A stretch of 64,000 nt of DNA from DATFVJ01 sp963851085 (GTDB lineage: Bacteria > Actinomycetota > Actinomycetes > Streptosporangiales > Streptosporangiaceae). The stretch spans positions 124,001 to 188,000 of the forward strand of contig CAWKNX010000004.1 in NCBI GenBank assembly GCA_963851085.1. Reading direction: 5' to 3'. Position 1 is the first letter of the stretch, and the number at the start of each line of letters is the position of its first letter. Below are positions 55,200-64,000 of the stretch, one piece after another. The position numbers and the translations under genes are program-made. The notes below the pieces were generated by a model. That model was not told the DNA's origin and did no database searches. It saw only the letters and a program-made list of their open reading frames with translations.

Positions 55200-56004
55200 G
55201 TGCGCTTCCGGTCCGACGACATCCTTGGTGGCGATCGAGGCGAGTATGCCAATCACGAGGCCGCCAGAGTAGGTGAGCGGCAGACTGCGGAACCAGCCGA
55301 TCGCAGCGGCTCCAAAAGCCTGGACAACGAGCAATGTGAGGACAGTGGCGTCGAGATTCAGGGTCGGTTGCAAGAAGGATGCCCGCCAGGACGGCGAAGC
55401 TGGAACCGATGATCCAGGACCACCGCCGAACTGTGGTCGGGCTCGTACCCCCCAGGTCGAGCAGCTCCCGATTGTCTACCACGCCTCGTGTGGCCCGGCC
55501 CCAGCCGGGTGAACCGGAAGAAGGCGAACAGGGCTATCGTCGCGGCCAGAGCTACGCCCGTAATGATCATCTGGTCTTCGCCGACGTACACCCCCGGGCG
55601 ACATGGAACGCCGTCTGGGGCAGCCACGGGGGGAAGGTGCGGGCCAGATCACCAAACGTCGCGGAAAAGAAACCCTGGACCGCGAGGACGAGACCGACTG
55701 TCGCGACGATCTTCATGGTCGTAGAAGCCTCAGCCAGCCGCCGCGCCATCGCCTCGAGACCCAGGCCGATCAGCGGCCCGAGCACGAGCAGGCAGATGAC
55801 CGCGGTTGGCACCGCGGGCAGCCCAAGCTCGACGTGCAGGATGTAGAAGACGTAGGCCCCGGCCGTCGCCACAGCACCCTGAGCGAAGTTGAAGATGCCA
55901 GATGTCTTGTAGGTGAGTACGAGGCCGGTGCCGGTCAGGCCGTAGACCGATCCGGCAGTGATCACGAGGATCACGAGGATCACGAACGGCAGCAGGCTGT
56001 TCAT
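55200..56004 (-). pseudogene. LivH-like branched-chain amino-acid/urea ABC permease, several frameshifts
   Basis: ATG 56004 starts NSLLPFVILVILVITAGSVY, GLTGTGLVLTYKTSGIFNFA, normal for LivH up to about 55640. Later parts appear in other frames: QMIITGVALAATIALFAFFR, then WSWIIGSSFAVLAGILLA, then TLLVVQAFGAAAIGWF and LTYSGGLVIGILASIATKDV. At least three shifts, and the C-terminal end is lost into thiolase-like sequence. Confidence 0.75.
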
Positions 56005-56039
56005 CCGGTCACCACGCTCGGTCGGGTAGCGGATCCCGA

Positions 56040-56718
56040 GCGCGGACTGGTTCTACGTGCTGTGCCGCACCGATCCGCAGGCCCGCAGGCACCGGGGCCT
56101 GTCACTGCTGATCGTGCTCGCCCACCAGCCGGGAGAGCAGATCCGCCCGATCACGAACATGCTCTGGGCGCGGGCGAGTTCTGCGAGGTCTTCTTCACCG
56201 GAGCGCGGACAAGGGCCGACCTGGTTATCGGGGACGCTGGTGACGGCTGGCGGGTAGCCATGGCTGCGTTCGGCGTCGAGCGGGGCACGCTGCTGATGCC
56301 GATGCAGCTCGGATTCGAGCGTGAGACCGAGCGTGTTCTCGGGCTCGCCCGCGATCGGGGTGTACCTGCCGGGATTTCGCATCGGCTGGTTGACTCCTGG
56401 ATCGCCGTGCGGCTCATGCGCATCACGAATCTGCGGACGATCGGCGAGGTCGTTGCCGAGCGTTCGCCCGGTTCGCAGGCCACCACCAGCAAGCTGTTCG
56501 CCTCAACACAGCACCGGCGGTTGCTCCAGCTTGCCACCGAGGTGCTCGCCGAGGACGCCACTGTCGTGGGCGACGGGTATGCTCTCGGCCCGTTGCAGCG
56601 GGCCTTCCTGCTGTCCTGGGCAGAGACGATCTACGGGGGCAGCAGCCAGATCCAGCGGAACATCATCGGTGAGCGCATGCTCGGCCTGCCCAAGGAACCC
56701 GTTACGGGCCCACGCTGA
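56040..56718 (+). pseudogene. Acyl-CoA dehydrogenase, C-terminal part, frameshifted
   Basis: Starts within the middle of the enzyme (DWFYVLCRTDPQARRHRGLS, QIRPITNML). After a shift near 56168: GEFCEVFFTGARTRADLVIG, GFERETERVLGLARDRG, and the C-terminal ETIYGGSSQIQRNIIGERML with the usual Gln-Ile-Gln-Arg-Asn cofactor contacts. The N-terminal domain and the gene start are missing. Confidence 0.75.
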
Positions 56719-56960
56719 GCAGGAAGATTCAGGACAGGAGTGGGACTCGCGGGCACCCTGCATCGGCTGCCCAGAAGGCCGTACCGCGGTACCTCGCTAC
56801 AGCAGGCAATTGAACGGCGCCGCATCGACCCCCAATGGCTCGCCTGACCCCTCGCCGACCCAGACGAACTGTTTCCGATCGAATGTACGTACGAATACCC
56901 GGAGAGTGCGATAAACTGTTCGAGGAAGGAGTCGTCCGTCTGTTTCAGGGGGTGTACCCG

Positions 56961-59138
56961 ATGCCCGCAGGAGCGCCCGATCACGGCCGCCGTTATGGGC
57001 TCACCGGCGACCATTCCCAAGCCGTCGCGCGGACGTTCTCCGACCTTTCATTACCAGCGGATTCAGCCAATGCCAGGCCCGCGGACGTGCCCGCGGAGCC
57101 GGTGCGCGGCCGGACACCCGACCCATACGCGCGGCGCCTGCCCGGCGCGCGGCTGCCCCTGCTGCTTGATGCGGATGAACTGGATGCGGATGAGATAGGG
57201 CGGGAGACTGCAGAGCAGGGAGTCTGGCTGTGCAGGGGTAGTCAGTTGCCGGACCGGCTGATGTCGGCGATATGCGGTCAGTCATCGTGGGCGGGGCCCG
57301 CCAGTGACACGGGTGACGGAGCCGCCGCCGATGTCGTCGATGGCGGCCTACCTGGCCCTGCGGAGGCTGGTTTCGGTCAGGGCGGCGTGCTCGACGCTCT
57401 CGAGCCATCTGCGGAGCTTGCGATCTTTTTGCACGACGCTGCGGCCTTATGTGCGGGAGATGGCGGGCGGGACGGTGTGCCCGGCATGCGTGGCGGGGGC
57501 CGGCGCGGTGATGGGGGCGGCGGGTCGGACGGGGCCTGCGGCGGTGTAGGCACCGGCGCGGGGATGCGGCGCCTTGGCGACGGAGCGCTGACCGGGGTGT
57601 TGCGGGGCTGGCGGCGGCTGGGTTCGTGGGCAGCGGCGATGGAGCATACGGCGGCAGCCGAGCTTGCGGGCCGGCGGATCGCGGCTGCGAAGTCAGGCGG
57701 CTGCTGGGCCAATGAGGCAGAGCGGTATGCGTCCGCAGAGGTCGCGGCCGCGCTGACGCTGACCCGTTCGGCTGCCGACGGCCTGGTGGCGCGGGCACTG
57801 GTATTACGTGGGCTGCCAGGAACTGCTAGCGCACTTGCGGCAGGCCTGATCGACATGCCCCGCGCGCTGGTCATTACCACTGGTGTGGCAGGACTGGCTG
57901 ATGAACTCGCCCGTGCAGTCGAGGCTGAGGTGCTGGTCAAGGCGCCGCTTCAGACGACTGCTGAGCTTCGGCGAGCGGTGGTGCGGGCGGCGATGGCCGC
58001 CGATCCCGCGGCCGCCGATCTGCGGCGTGAACAGGCGCAGAAGCAGGCGCGGGTCGAGCGCTGGGCCGAACCGGCCGGGACCGGCTCGATCGCGGGTCGT
58101 GACTTGCCGCCCGCCGAGGTAATTGCCGCTGAAAACCGGATCAACGCGCTGGCGGCGGCGCTCAAGTCGGACGGCGCGGCTGGCGGGATGGATCTGCTGC
58201 GCGCCCAGGTGTTCCTCGACCTGCTGTTGGGCCGCCCCGCCGCTGCCCCGGCCCTCGGGCTCTCCGGTGATCCGGCATCTGAGCTGCCTGGACCTGCGCC
58301 TGAGCCCATGCCTGGACCTTTGCCCGCGCCGGGACCTGAGCCCGCGCCCATCGGTGAGCCGGCGCCGGACACTGCGCCCATCCCTGAGCCCGAATCTGGG
58401 CCCGCAACCGCGCCAGCACCCGAGCCCGTGCCCGCTTTGACGCCACCGGGTGATCTGGCTGCTGGGCTGCGGCGGGTGCCGTCAGGCGGTGCTTGTGCTG
58501 GGTGCGCCGGGGCGTCGGGCTGGACCGGTATGACGGGATCGGTGAACCTGACCGTGCCGCTGGCGGCCCTGCTTGGGCTGTCGGGCTCGCCCGGTGAGGT
58601 GGCTGGGTTCGGCCCGGTAACCGCGAGTACCGCACGCGATCTCGCGGCGGTCGCTGCGGCGAGCCCGGCCACGCGCTGGTGTATCACCGTGGTCAGCAAA
58701 AATGGGCACGCGATCGCGCACGGCTGCGCCTCCCGGCAGCGGGGGCGCGACGGCGGCAGACCGGGCGGGCGCGGTCTGGATGGCTGGTCGTTCACGGCCA
58801 CGCTCAGCGCGCTCGCGGCGGGAGACTGCTCCCACGAGCGGGAAACTCGCACTTACAGGCTGTCCCCTTCGCTGCGGCATCTGATCCAGGTCCGCAACAC
58901 AACCTGCACGTTCCCCGGCTGCAGGCGGCCATCACGTCGCTGCGACGAGGACCACACGATCCCCTATCACGAGGGCGGTCGCACGTGCGAGTGTAATGTC
59001 GCGCCACTGTGTAGATTCCATCACAAATTGAAACAGGCCGACAGCTGGGAACTCATTCAGCCGGTGCCCGGGACACTCATCTGGACCGCGCCATCTGGCT
59101 GGAAATACACCGTCATGCCCGACGCGCATCCAGTCTGA
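56961..59138 (+). CDS. DUF222 and HNH endonuclease domain protein
   Basis: 725 aa from ATG 56961 (AGGGGGT nine bases before). DUF222 region about 200-420 (LAGRRIAAAKSGGCWANEAE, ASALAAGLIDMPRALVIT), then a Pro/Glu/Ala-rich linker (about 460-520; repeats of PGPAPEPMPGP type), then the HNH nuclease near residue 650: TCTFPGCRRPSRRCDEDHTI and CNVAPLCRFHHKLKQ (zinc Cys and His-Asn-His motif). This family is abundant and repetitive in actinobacteria. A near-palindrome at 56878-56899 (CGAATGTACGTACGAAT) lies upstream; in-frame starts at 56835 and 56883 are alternatives. Confidence 0.85.
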   Translation: MPAGAPDHGRRYGLTGDHSQAVARTFSDLSLPADSANARPADVPAEPVRGRTPDPYARRLPGARLPLLLDADELDADEIGRETAEQGVWLCRGSQLPDRLMSAICGQSSWAGPASDTGDGAAADVVDGGLPGPAEAGFGQGGVLDALEPSAELAIFLHDAAALCAGDGGRDGVPGMRGGGRRGDGGGGSDGACGGVGTGAGMRRLGDGALTGVLRGWRRLGSWAAAMEHTAAAELAGRRIAAAKSGGCWANEAERYASAEVAAALTLTRSAADGLVARALVLRGLPGTASALAAGLIDMPRALVITTGVAGLADELARAVEAEVLVKAPLQTTAELRRAVVRAAMAADPAAADLRREQAQKQARVERWAEPAGTGSIAGRDLPPAEVIAAENRINALAAALKSDGAAGGMDLLRAQVFLDLLLGRPAAAPALGLSGDPASELPGPAPEPMPGPLPAPGPEPAPIGEPAPDTAPIPEPESGPATAPAPEPVPALTPPGDLAAGLRRVPSGGACAGCAGASGWTGMTGSVNLTVPLAALLGLSGSPGEVAGFGPVTASTARDLAAVAAASPATRWCITVVSKNGHAIAHGCASRQRGRDGGRPGGRGLDGWSFTATLSALAAGDCSHERETRTYRLSPSLRHLIQVRNTTCTFPGCRRPSRRCDEDHTIPYHEGGRTCECNVAPLCRFHHKLKQADSWELIQPVPGTLIWTAPSGWKYTVMPDAHPV

Positions 59139-59482
59139 CCGACCAGCGGCACGGGAGTCCGTCAAAGGCCGGGGCCGGGCTGCGGCACGGGCCCTGCCTG
59201 CAATGGAGCGCTCCCCGGCATCCCGTGTATTTATCCCGCCAATGGGCTTCCTTATCTGATAACGGACCCGGCCAACTATTGCGATCTTGATTGGCGGAGG
59301 GTCTGGATGGCAATCCTGGCAACGGGTTACTCGCTCGTGGACATCACGGGCGAGGTATGGGCGCTGCGGGCCGAATTGCTGGCTTGGCACATCTGGGAAT
59401 GCTGCACGGCGCGGATTAGGCCGACTCGCACGCTCCGCTGCCGCTGCCCTCGCCAGGACATTGTCGCATAGCTAAAGACATC
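59139..59482. other. Spacer with no supported gene
   Basis: A 54-codon frame at 59308 (MAILATGYSLVDITGEVWAL) is open but ends in Arg/Cys-rich text without family resemblance. I see nothing else. Confidence 0.4.
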
Positions 59483-59890
59483 TCAGTTGCGCATGTAGGC
59501 GCCGGCCGCGACGTTGAGCACCTCGCCGGTGATGAACGTCGCCCGGTCCGACGCGAGGAACGCCACGGCTTCCGCGATGTCACCGGCGCGCGGACGGCCG
59601 CCGAGCGGGCCCGCGCCGCCCGGCAGGCGGCTGAGCAGCTCGGCGTTGTCCCCGGCGAACTTCGTCCCCTCGACGACGCCCAATCGACAGGTAGACCGCG
59701 CGGATGCCATGCGGGCCACCTTCGTGGGCAAGCCCGCGGGTGAGCGCGCTCAGCCCGCCCTTTGCGGCGGTCACCAGGGCGATCCGCCCGCCGAACTCGC
59801 GCGGGTCGGCCACGACGTGTGGCTGCGCGGTCACGGGTGTGCCGCCCACAGCCAGGATCCGCCCTTGCCAGCTGTCACGTTCGATCACCT
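59483..59890 (-). pseudogene. Short-chain dehydrogenase, C-terminal fragment, frameshifted
   Basis: GRIALVTAAKGGLSALTRGL (active-site region) is in one frame. After a slip near 59690, GVVEGTKFAGDNAELLSRLP, GRPRAGDIAEAVAFLASDRA and TFITGEVLNVAAGAYMRN continue in another to TGA/TAG 59483. The Rossmann half is missing; upstream DNA is acyl-CoA dehydrogenase sequence. The motif and end are typical of SDR enzymes in CoA-ester degradation. Confidence 0.7.
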
Positions 59891-60689
59891 GCCACTCCGT
59901 GCAACCGTTCGGGATCATTGTCACGAGGCCGGTCCGCGCGGTCGCGCCGCTCCCTCGGCAGGCCGAGCATGGTCTCGGCGAGGATATTGCGCTGCACCTC
60001 GGACGTTCCGGCACAGATCGTGCCGGCCCGGGCGTTCAGGAACGCTCCGAGCCACGAGCCAGTCGAGTTGTGCGCACCCGGATCGTCGGTCCGCACCGCG
60101 CGCAGCGGGCCACGCCCCTCGGGGATCAGCCCGTCCAGACCTTCGATGTCCAGCGCGAGCTCGGTCGCGGCGACGTGGTACTCGCTCCAGTAGGGCTTCG
60201 ATACCGAGGCGGCAGCCCCAAGTTCCTGCCCGCCAAGCACGTGGCTGAGTATCCGGTATCCGAGGTAGCGCATGATTTCGACCCGGCCATAGCGCCACGC
60301 GAGGCGCTGGCGGATGAGCGGGTCGCGGTCCCTGCCGTGTCCACGGGCCAGCGCGAACATCCGGTCGAGCTCGGCACGGAACATGATCGGGTTTGGTCGC
60401 GCGGCGGTGTCGGAATTCGTGCCCCGGCTGCCCCGAAGTGCCACAGGCAAGCTGTTGCGCAGGAAGCTCACGTCCTGAGTGCGCGGGCCGGCCTCAGGCT
60501 CGAACGCTATACGTGCCGCCCCGCCCCGGGAATGGGGACGTTCTTCCACCCCAGCACGTCGAGATTGCGGGTGACAACCCAGGAGACCCTCCCCGGACCG
60601 AGACGGACCGCACGGTCGCGGCGAGCGCCGGGTCCGCTCCCTGTGCTGGGCGTCGGCGCCCAAGAGCAGGGCGCGCCGGGCACGCATGC
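59891..60689 (-). pseudogene. Acyl-CoA dehydrogenase C-terminal relic plus an unidentified fragment
   Basis: About 59930-60420 reads AELDRMFALARGHGRDRDPL, EIMRYLGYRILSHVLGG and AGTICAGTSEVQRNILAETM, the C-terminal domain of an acyl-CoA dehydrogenase. Upstream (about 60520-60610) another frame reads GRVSWVVTRNLDVLGWKNVP, ending at a stop, from a gene I cannot name. Neither has a proper start. The relics sit directly after mftF on the same strand. Confidence 0.65.
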
Positions 60690-62192
60690 TCACCGCCGCG
60701 GCCAGTGCCGCGAAGGGGCGCTGCGGGCCCAAAACGAGCTCGCACGGGCGAGTCGCGGGATCAAGGGCGCGGCGGTGCCGTCGCGTATTGCGCCGTGCCA
60801 CAGGCCTGCTCCGTAGGCCAGGTCATCCAGTCGTCGCAGCAGCAGGTAGATGAGAGGGTTCAAGCGCGAACCGCTCCGCCGGTAGTCGATCAGCCCTTCG
60901 ATTGCGGCGCCGGTGATGAGCAGGCGTCGTGCCCGCCGGTTCAGCACCGCGGCAAGTACAGCCACCGGCCAGTAGTACCGGGTAGCGCACCATGCCAGTT
61001 GCTCTGCGGTGCCGCGTACCGCGGCCAGCGTCAGCAGCGTGCCGGCGCGGACAGGGGTGTCCGCGTCGGGGATTCGCCGGATCAGGCGTATCGCCGACCC
61101 CCCGGTCAGTGCCGCGGCGACGCCGACTGAGACCGGCCGTGCGCAGAAACTGAGCGCACATGCGGCGACCGACCATGGCGCGGCGTCGAGCGGAGGCACC
61201 TGGCCGGGATGCCGCGTGGACAGCTTGGCCGCCCCGGACCCGTAGCTGGCGCGCTGCACGAGCCAGCTTCGCAGATTGGTGCGGTGGCTATGGCCTACGC
61301 GGGAACTGGGTACGTAGCGAAGTCGCCAGCCGGCGCGATGCAGCCGCAGGCACAGGTCGACATCTTCAGCGATCCTGAGTTCCGCGGCGAATCCGACGCC
61401 GAGCGCCGCCTTGCGGACCGCTAGCGTCGCGCCTGGCGCATATGCGACCGCGGAAAGCGGCAGGATCGGCGCTTCGCGCCCGCCCATGTCCAGCGGCGAC
61501 CGTACGTCCTCGTACCGGTCGAGCCAACCTGGTCGACGCCTTGGTATGCCGACCACCCGGGGCGCGGCCAGCGCCACGGCGGGATCGGTGAACTGCGCCA
61601 GGAGCGGGCCCAGCCAACCAGATTCTGGCAGCACGTCGGAGTCGCAGAAAGCTACGTATCCGCTCGTCGCGTGGTGCAGCCCGGTGTTGCGCGCCGCCGC
61701 CGGTCCCTGGTTGCGGGGATGAACAAGAAGGGTGGCGCCGTGCCGGCGCGTCACCGCGGCCACTTCGGCCCGGTTTACGGATCCGTCGTCGACGATCAGC
61801 ACCGGAACGCCCGATGTCTCCGGGTCTGCGCGCAAAGCAGTCAGCAGCCGCTGCAACAAGGGCGCCCGGTCCCGTACCGGGATCACAATCGTGACGTCGC
61901 GCACGGGCCCCGCACCAGGCCGCGGATGGACGACGCCGATATCCACAAGTCGCCTGGCCAGTGCCGCTGTCGCGGCATCCGCCACCGTGAAGCTGCCGGG
62001 TTCGAGCAGTCGCGCCGCCGATGTGCTGAGCCGCAGCAGCCTGGGGGGTGCACCACCGAGCATCAGCCGGCCGTCTCGGGACCGGTGTACGTCGTCGGCA
62101 AGTTCGACGGCGAAGCCGTTCGGCAGCGTCGTATCCTGCGGCGCTTGCAGTCCGGCGAGCGCACCGAGACCGGGCAGGCGCGGTCGGGTCAT
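60690..62192 (-). CDS. mftF: MftF, mycofactocin glycosyltransferase
   Basis: 500 aa. N-terminal 100 residues (PNGFAVELADDVHRSRDGRL, LLRLSTSAARLLE) are the MftF-specific leader. The GT2 domain follows (about 105-330): VTIVIPVRDRAPLLQRLLTA, VLIVDDGSVN, the DxD-like CDSDVLPE and the ED/R region RIAEDVDLCLRLHRAGW. C-terminal helices end LIYLLLRRLDDLAYGAGLWH. MftF adds an oligoglucose chain to premycofactocin at the membrane. ATG 62192 overlaps the stop of the preceding 50-aa ORF (ATGA), so translation is coupled. It is the last gene of the visible operon. Confidence 0.9.
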   Translation of the reverse strand: MTRPRLPGLGALAGLQAPQDTTLPNGFAVELADDVHRSRDGRLMLGGAPPRLLRLSTSAARLLEPGSFTVADAATAALARRLVDIGVVHPRPGAGPVRDVTIVIPVRDRAPLLQRLLTALRADPETSGVPVLIVDDGSVNRAEVAAVTRRHGATLLVHPRNQGPAAARNTGLHHATSGYVAFCDSDVLPESGWLGPLLAQFTDPAVALAAPRVVGIPRRRPGWLDRYEDVRSPLDMGGREAPILPLSAVAYAPGATLAVRKAALGVGFAAELRIAEDVDLCLRLHRAGWRLRYVPSSRVGHSHRTNLRSWLVQRASYGSGAAKLSTRHPGQVPPLDAAPWSVAACALSFCARPVSVGVAAALTGGSAIRLIRRIPDADTPVRAGTLLTLAAVRGTAEQLAWCATRYYWPVAVLAAVLNRRARRLLITGAAIEGLIDYRRSGSRLNPLIYLLLRRLDDLAYGAGLWHGAIRDGTAAPLIPRLARASSFWARSAPSRHWPRR

Positions 62193-62341
62193 CCCACGAC
62201 TCCGCCGTCGGCGCGCAGCGCATATACAGTGACGGCGCTGACGTCGGGCCCTGCCACCTCGACGGCGCCCGCCACTGGGGCGGTCGGCGGCCACCCGTCT
62301 GCCATGCCCAGCCATTTCTGGTCGGCGAGCCTCGTTATCAC
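62189..62341 (-). CDS. Unannotated 50-aa protein between ETF-beta and mftF
   Basis: GTG 62341 overlaps the ETF-beta stop codon (GTGA) and its TGA (62189-62191) overlaps the mftF ATG (ATGA). Sequence: VITRLADQKWLGMADGWPPT, then APVAGAVEVAGPDVSAVTVY, ending ALRADGGVVG. Two exact 4-bp overlaps and good third-position GC favour a real gene. It lacks the C-terminal IDGMCGVY core of MftA and is too short for the PqqD-like MftB. I do not recognise it. A small subunit or chaperone for the electron-transfer complex is a guess. It could also be the remnant of a larger gene. Confidence 0.62.
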   Translation of the reverse strand: MITRLADQKWLGMADGWPPTAPVAGAVEVAGPDVSAVTVYALRADGGVVG

Positions 62342-63222
62342 GCGGTGCCGCTCGCAGGGAGAAAGCCGTGGCGACGCAGGTAGCCGAGCAGTTCGTCCGC
62401 GGCCTGGTCCGGGGATAGCGGTCCGCGCACGGTAGGCGGGGTCCGCTCCACGAGCGCTCCGGTCAGCTCGAGCGTCCGGTGCAGCGCCGAACCGGACGGA
62501 GCCGCGAGTTCGCGCGGCCGCGGCCGGTAGGCGTGGGCGCCCAGCACCCGGATTCGCTGCGCCGCGGTCGTTCCCGGCGCGTGGGCCACCGGAATGGTGG
62601 CGTGCCTGGTGGCCAGTGTGGCCGGCAGCCCGGCCCGCCGCAACGACACCCCGGCCGCCTCGACGGACACCACGGCGGGCAGTCGCACCCGCAGCACCTC
62701 GCGGCGACCGCCGTCCAGGCGGCGGTGCACCCGCAACACTCCGTCAGCTTCGGGTTCCATCCACACGACACCCAGGACTTGCGCCGCGTCGAGCGCCGCG
62801 GCGAGGAACGCGGGAAACGAGCCGGTGCCCAGGTCGGCCGCGCGGTCGCCGCAGAGCACCAGGTCCGGCACTCCATAGCGCCGACGCAGGGCGGCGGCGA
62901 GCGCGGCGGCAAAACCCGGCCTGCCACCGACAAGGGCGCCCGGTTTCGGGCTCAGGGACCCGGCCGCGGGCTCGACGCGGAGCGCCTCGGCCGCTCCGAC
63001 GGCCAGCGCGTCCCGCAGCATACCGTCGGCTTCGCCGAAGCCGACGGTGGCCGCGACCACCCGGGCATCCCACCGCTCGCCCAGGCGCAGCGCGTACTCG
63101 AGAGCGGCCAGCTCCGACCGGCTCGGCCCACAGTCGCGGAGGTCGGCCGTCACCGCCCCGGTGAGCGGATCGACCTCGGTCTCCCGCCAGGACCAGCCCA
63201 TCGCGGCCACGATCACCGCCAT
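62338..63222 (-). CDS. Electron transfer flavoprotein beta-subunit-like protein (mycofactocin-associated)
   Basis: 294 aa from ATG 63222 (GGAG upstream). The ETF-beta fold is seen in ALEYALRLGERWDARVVAAT, DLVLCGDRAADLGTGSFPAF and LPAVVSVEAAG, with a longer C-terminus than ordinary EtfB. Placed directly with ferredoxin, FixC-like and MftF genes, it fits the ETF paralogue linked to mycofactocin clusters, which would pass electrons from mycofactocin-dependent dehydrogenases to the respiratory chain. Its alpha subunit is not in the window and probably lies elsewhere. Confidence 0.82.
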   Translation of the reverse strand: MAVIVAAMGWSWRETEVDPLTGAVTADLRDCGPSRSELAALEYALRLGERWDARVVAATVGFGEADGMLRDALAVGAAEALRVEPAAGSLSPKPGALVGGRPGFAAALAAALRRRYGVPDLVLCGDRAADLGTGSFPAFLAAALDAAQVLGVVWMEPEADGVLRVHRRLDGGRREVLRVRLPAVVSVEAAGVSLRRAGLPATLATRHATIPVAHAPGTTAAQRIRVLGAHAYRPRPRELAAPSGSALHRTLELTGALVERTPPTVRGPLSPDQAADELLGYLRRHGFLPASGTA

Positions 63223-63228
63223 GCTCCG

Positions 63229-63519
63229 TCACCCCTTCCGGAACACGACGCCGTCGCCGCCAGTCGGGTAGGTCCAGGTGATGGCCCCTTCGCCGTTGCA
63301 CACCAGATAGCACGTTCCGCATTCGAAGCACTGTTCGTAGTTGAACAGGATGCCGCCGTCGGTCGTGGGCACGAACAGGTCGGCCGGGCAGGCGTGTACA
63401 CAGGCCTTGGTCGTGCAGGAACGGCACACCTCGGAGTCGACGGTGATGTGCGCCCGCGCGCCGACCCGGAACTCCACGCTCGCCATCCGGTCCTCGAAGG
63501 ACACGTCGGGATGACTCAT
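63229..63519 (-). CDS. FixX-like ferredoxin
   Basis: 96 aa. Two Cys clusters: VCRSCTTKACVHACPADLF and QCFECGTCYLVCNGEGAIT, giving one or two [4Fe-4S] sites as in the ferredoxin domain of ETF-quinone oxidoreductases and FixX. ATG 63519 has GGGAGCG upstream. Six bases separate it from the ETF-beta start and 14 from the FixC-like gene. The three should form an electron-transfer complex. Confidence 0.9.
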   Translation of the reverse strand: MSHPDVSFEDRMASVEFRVGARAHITVDSEVCRSCTTKACVHACPADLFVPTTDGGILFNYEQCFECGTCYLVCNGEGAITWTYPTGGDGVVFRKG

Positions 63520-63533
63520 CGATTTTCGCTCCC

Positions 63534-64000
63534 TTATCGAAAGGCCCGAAGCGCTTGCCAGCCGTCCCGCGCCAGTGACCGCAACCGGACCTTGTTACCG
63601 CGGACCGCGCGAAAGAACTCCATGACCATGCCGGGCTTGGGAGCGGGGTTGGTCACGGTGAACACCTGTTGGACGAAGTCGCAAGCCAGACCGGGGTATT
63701 GCTTCTGCATCCGGTCGGCGAGCACGATGTCCGCGGCGTTGCGCAGCCGCTTGTGGTCAGCGAGCACGAAGCACGCCTCCAGCCGGCGCCGGTAGCCGGC
63801 CAGCCCGCGGGCGGAGGTGTCGCCGGCCGCGATCGCCTCGGCGGCGGTCTGTCCGGCCGCCAGACCGGCGCCGATCGCGAAGTTGACACCCTCCAGCCAC
63901 AGCCCGGCGGCCAGGCACATGCTCGCGGCGTCCCCGGCGACGAGCATGCCGTCGACGGCCAGGCGTGGCATGGCGCGGTAGCCGCCCTCGGGGATCAGGT
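63534..64000 (-). CDS. FixC-like ETF-quinone oxidoreductase, C-terminal part (runs off the right edge)
   Basis: 155 codons are visible to TAA 63534. LIPEGGYRAMPRLAVDGMLV followed by AGDAASMCLAAGLWLEGVNF is the second FAD-binding motif of the FixC/ETF-QO family (GDAA...EGVN). The N-terminal Rossmann motif lies beyond 64000. FixC proteins take electrons from ETF and pass them to quinone. It is the first gene of the visible operon FixC-ferredoxin-ETF beta-50-aa ORF-mftF. Confidence 0.88.
   Translation of the reverse strand, partial: LIPEGGYRAMPRLAVDGMLVAGDAASMCLAAGLWLEGVNFAIGAGLAAGQTAAEAIAAGDTSARGLAGYRRRLEACFVLADHKRLRNAADIVLADRMQKQYPGLACDFVQQVFTVTNPAPKPGMVMEFFRAVRGNKVRLRSLARDGWQALRAFR

Noticed and set aside
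54240..59890. The SDR N-terminal piece (54.2-54.6 kb) and C-terminal piece (59.5-59.9 kb) as one gene split by an insertion
   Set aside because: Both lie on the minus strand, but the N-terminal piece is at the lower coordinates, the wrong order for a simple insertion. They are more likely from two genes.

Overview
The window is very GC-rich DNA from a filamentous-type actinobacterium, perhaps Streptosporangiales or Pseudonocardiales. Evidence: many GTG starts, tightly coupled genes, a mycofactocin glycosyltransferase, MMPL, WS/DGAT, dodecin, DUF397, DUF222-HNH and TetR/LacI/NarL-type regulators. No tRNA, rRNA or CRISPR array was seen.

0-10.4 kb is ordinary chromosome: a partial L,D-transpeptidase-like lipoprotein, a CYTH-CHAD protein, a TetR repressor with a palindromic operator, an rRNA methyltransferase, dodecin, a STAS protein, a flavoprotein and a large AAA signalling ATPase. 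10.4-18.8 kb is a Calvin-Benson locus. A cold-shock gene, a CbbR-like LysR regulator (with an in-frame 4.3 x 105-bp tandem repeat inside its effector domain) and phosphoribulokinase lie on the minus strand. A NarL-type two-component system and cbbL-cbbS-cbbX (red-type form I RuBisCO with its activase) lie on the plus strand. cbbL carries a one-base frameshift. 18.8-41.4 kb holds single genes for lipid and redox functions (aldo/keto reductase, epimerase, MMPL, WS/DGAT, patatin, UPF0114, flippase-kinase fusion, enoyl-CoA hydratase, PIG-L deacetylase, Acg-type nitroreductase), separated by unusually long spacers full of tandem and dispersed repeats.

41.7-49.8 kb is a nest of mobile DNA. A group II intron sits inside one copy of a 57-bp palindromic repeat. 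Its reverse transcriptase ORF is split into three pieces by two different serine-recombinase elements, A (about 3.17 kb) and B (about 2.96 kb). Removing A and B in silico restores the maturase frame, and removing the intron restores the palindrome. Joining the two ends of each element, as in an excised circle, also supplies a ribosome-binding site and ATG from the right end, in frame, to the first gene at the left end. That gene has no proper start in the integrated form, so each element appears to assemble its recombinase operon only on circularisation. I consider this the most notable observation in the window.

50-60.7 kb is decaying: a GH6 cellulase gene cut by an IS701-family insertion (4-bp CTAG duplication), a LacI regulator, a DUF222-HNH gene, and broken remnants of SDR, thiolase-like, LivH and acyl-CoA dehydrogenase genes. 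60.7-64 kb is a compact minus-strand operon of mycofactocin type: FixC-like flavoprotein, ferredoxin, ETF-beta-like subunit, a previously unannotated 50-aa ORF coupled by 4-bp overlaps on both sides, and MftF.

Frameshifts are frequent (cbbL, both recombinases, the transposase and others). Some may be sequencing errors; this cannot be settled from the sequence alone.
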